From contig JAZQQF010000026.1 in NCBI GenBank assembly GCA_045628925.1, positions 1 to 6,285 on the forward strand: DNA of 6,285 bases, in the 5' to 3' direction. The notes under the pieces are model-generated. The model searched no databases and was not told where the DNA came from. It saw nothing but the letters and a program-made list of their open reading frames with translations. The DNA is from UBA1774 sp045628925. GTDB taxonomy: Bacteria; Bacillota; Clostridia; Oscillospirales; Oscillospiraceae. The position numbers and the translations under genes were made by a program. Of this stretch, positions 4,975 through 6,285 are shown piece by piece. Position 1 is the stretch's first letter, and each line of letters starts with the position of its first letter.

Positions 4975-5880
4975 ATGGAAGGAACCATTTTCAATATCCA
5001 GCGCTACAGTCTGGATGACGGGCCGGGGATGCGGACCACCGTGTTCGTGAAGGGCTGTCCGCTGAGCTGCCTCTGGTGCAGTAATCCGGAATCCCAGTCC
5101 CCGGAGATCATGACGGCGAACCGCTATACCGCCTGCAAGAAATGCGGCAGCTGCGCGGCGAAGTGTCCGCAGCAGGCCATCACGATCGGGGAGGACGGCG
5201 CGCAGATCGACCGCGCGAAGTGCGTCAGCTGCGGCACCTGCGTCGACGCCTGCCTGTATGACGCCATGCACTGGAAAGGCGAGCGGGTCACCGTGGACAA
5301 GGTCATGAAGACCGTGCTGCGGGATAAGCTCTATTACGAGACCTCCGGCGGCGGGGTGACCTGTTCCGGCGGCGAGATCCTCATGCAGCCGGATTTCGTG
5401 GCGGAGATCTTCCGGCGCTGTCGGGAAGAGGGCATCCATACCAATGCCGACACCTGCGGCTATGGGTCGGAGGAGGCCGTGCGCAAGGTGATGCAGTATG
5501 CGGACCTGAGCTATTTCGACCTGAAGCATATGGACCCGGAAAAGCACAGGGCCTATACCGGCGTTTCCAACGATATCATCCTCCGCAATCTGCGCCTGAC
5601 GCTGGAGCTGGGCGTGAAGGTCGTCATCCGCGTGCCGCTCATCCCGGAGCATAATGCGGACGAGGAAAACCTCCATGCGCTGGGTAAATTCGTAAAAGAA
5701 CTGGGCGAAGGGGTTGACGCGGTGTGCTTCCTGCCGTATCATAACTACGGCGCGAACAAGTACCGCATGATCGACCGGGTCTATCCGCTTTCGGGACTGC
5801 GCAAGCTCACCGAGGCGGAGGAACAGCGGGCTGCAGCCATTATGGAGAGCTACGGGCTGCGCTGTAAGGTATCCAAATAA
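4975..5880 (+). CDS. Glycyl radical enzyme activase (radical SAM)
   Basis: This encodes 301 residues from the ATG at 4975, preceded by GAGGGAG (4963-4969) five bases upstream. A longer frame opens at a TTG (4888), but that lies inside a hairpin, has no ribosome site, and adds residues not expected in the family; family proteins begin right before the IQRYSxDDGPGxR segment, as here. Seen: DDGPGMR (14-20); radical-SAM cluster CPLSCLWC with Cys28, Cys32 and Cys35 (Cx3Cx2C); a ferredoxin-like insert with Cys54, 57, 60, 64 and Cys83, 86, 89, 93, for two extra [4Fe-4S] clusters; the SAM-binding GGE at 132-134; DLKHMD (182-187). The two-cluster insert is typical of activases for dehydratase- and lyase-type GREs and is absent from PflA. 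It cleaves SAM to a 5'-deoxyadenosyl radical that abstracts hydrogen from Gly815 of the GRE encoded 189 nt upstream. Confidence 0.95.
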   Translation: MEGTIFNIQRYSLDDGPGMRTTVFVKGCPLSCLWCSNPESQSPEIMTANRYTACKKCGSCAAKCPQQAITIGEDGAQIDRAKCVSCGTCVDACLYDAMHWKGERVTVDKVMKTVLRDKLYYETSGGGVTCSGGEILMQPDFVAEIFRRCREEGIHTNADTCGYGSEEAVRKVMQYADLSYFDLKHMDPEKHRAYTGVSNDIILRNLRLTLELGVKVVIRVPLIPEHNADEENLHALGKFVKELGEGVDAVCFLPYHNYGANKYRMIDRVYPLSGLRKLTEAEEQRAAAIMESYGLRCKVSK

Positions 5881-5886
5881 TTCTGA

Positions 5887-5920
5887 TAAAAGATTCCCGG
5901 AAGCTATGCTTCCGGGAATC
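5887..5920. terminator. Terminator between convergent genes
   Basis: GATTCCCGGAAGC (5892-5904) and its exact complement (5908-5920) form a perfect 13-bp stem with a 3-base loop. On the minus strand it is followed by TTTTATC, a proper T-tract ending transcription of the MscS gene. On the plus strand only GGACTATTCAATT follows, so termination of the GRE operon should be weaker but is plausible given the stem strength. Confidence 0.85.
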
Positions 5921-5949
5921 GGACTATTCAATTACATATCTCAATCGTA

Positions 5950-6285
5950 TCACTTGTTCGATACAAGATGGACGGGAATCGTTTCACCGGGCGCCTGATT
6001 GGCGATGGTGATGGTCTGGAAGGGAATGCCGATCCCGGCCGCGTCAAAAGCCTTTTTCACAAGGATGCGGGCTTCGCTGCTGGCGCCGATGATGTCGGCC
6101 GCATTCTCCGTGCACATGACGGCCCGCAGGGAGATGCCGCTTGCGCCGAACTCCGTGACGAGCACCGTCGCGGGGCTGGGGCCGGTATAGAGCGGGTGGG
6201 AGGCGATGGCTTCGCCCATCACGCGAACGGCGTAGTCCAGATCCGTGTCGTAAGCCACGTCCACGTCGATGGGATTCTTCACCGC
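5950..6285 (-). CDS. MscS-family mechanosensitive channel, C-terminal part
   Basis: The window contains the last 111 residues; the gene enters from the right edge, and the GTG at 6280-6282 is probably an internal Val rather than the start. The visible part matches the cytoplasmic alpha/beta domain of small-conductance mechanosensitive channels: VDVAYDTDLDYAV near its start, a repeated-strand region ISLRAVMCTE, a helix with ARILVKKAFDAAGI, and the family closing motif GIPFQTITI, where most members have IPFPQ. The pore-lining helices lie outside the window. Such channels open on hypo-osmotic shock to release solutes. The stop is TGA (5952-5950), followed by the convergent terminator. It points towards the GRE operon and is functionally unrelated to it. 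Confidence 0.85.
   Translation of the reverse strand, partial: AVKNPIDVDVAYDTDLDYAVRVMGEAIASHPLYTGPSPATVLVTEFGASGISLRAVMCTENAADIIGASSEARILVKKAFDAAGIGIPFQTITIANQAPGETIPVHLVSNK

Noticed and set aside
4832..5050. Possible 72-residue plus-strand gene in the GRE-activase gap
   Set aside because: No good ribosome site, it overlaps the activase start in another frame, and its sequence is dominated by the hairpin arms.
4846..5931. Minus-strand frame of 361 codons antisense to the activase
   Set aside because: It spans the terminator hairpin and both strands of a clear radical-SAM gene; no recognisable domain.

Overview
The window looks like chromosomal DNA of a GC-rich, anaerobic, Gram-positive gut-type bacterium, probably class Clostridia and perhaps Oscillospirales. 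The evidence is four tRNA genes with encoded CCA ends, strong AGGAGG-type ribosome binding sites, sigma-A-like promoters, and an oxygen-sensitive glycyl radical enzyme system. The taxon is an inference from style; no marker gene proves it.

Layout. Positions 1-460 hold a minus-strand tRNA operon, transcribed Gly(TCC)-Arg(TCT)-His(GTG)-Lys(TTT), with a good promoter (429-458) and an intrinsic terminator (2-37). Diverging from it at 501-837 is a monocistronic gene for a 75-residue membrane-anchored acidic protein, with its own promoter and terminator. Positions 838-1010 are a non-coding control region containing a perfect 16-bp palindrome. Positions 1011-5880 are a three-gene plus-strand operon: an iron-dependent alcohol dehydrogenase, an 840-residue PFL-like glycyl radical enzyme (GRE), and its radical-SAM activase. 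A 13-bp hairpin terminator separates this operon from a convergent minus-strand gene that runs off the right edge and encodes the C-terminal part of an MscS-type channel.

How the operon should work. The activase uses S-adenosylmethionine and iron-sulfur clusters to install a radical on Gly815 of the GRE. The radical is passed to a cysteine (Cys477), which attacks the substrate. The alcohol dehydrogenase most likely reduces an aldehyde or ketone made by the GRE, or oxidises an alcohol to feed it, using a nicotinamide cofactor. The layout resembles glycerol, propanediol and dihydroxypropanesulfonate dehydratase operons. However, the GRE active site reads Gly-Cys-Leu-Gly where those eliminases have Gly-Cys-x-Glu, so the general base is absent and a simple dehydratase assignment is doubtful. 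The dehydrogenase also carries an Arg where family members usually have a second conserved His. These two departures suggest an uncharacterised substrate and reaction. No transporter, regulator, microcompartment gene or accessory subunit lies in the window to name the substrate.

The 189-nt gap between the GRE and activase genes is packed with three strong hairpins, an additional candidate for an undescribed regulatory RNA element.
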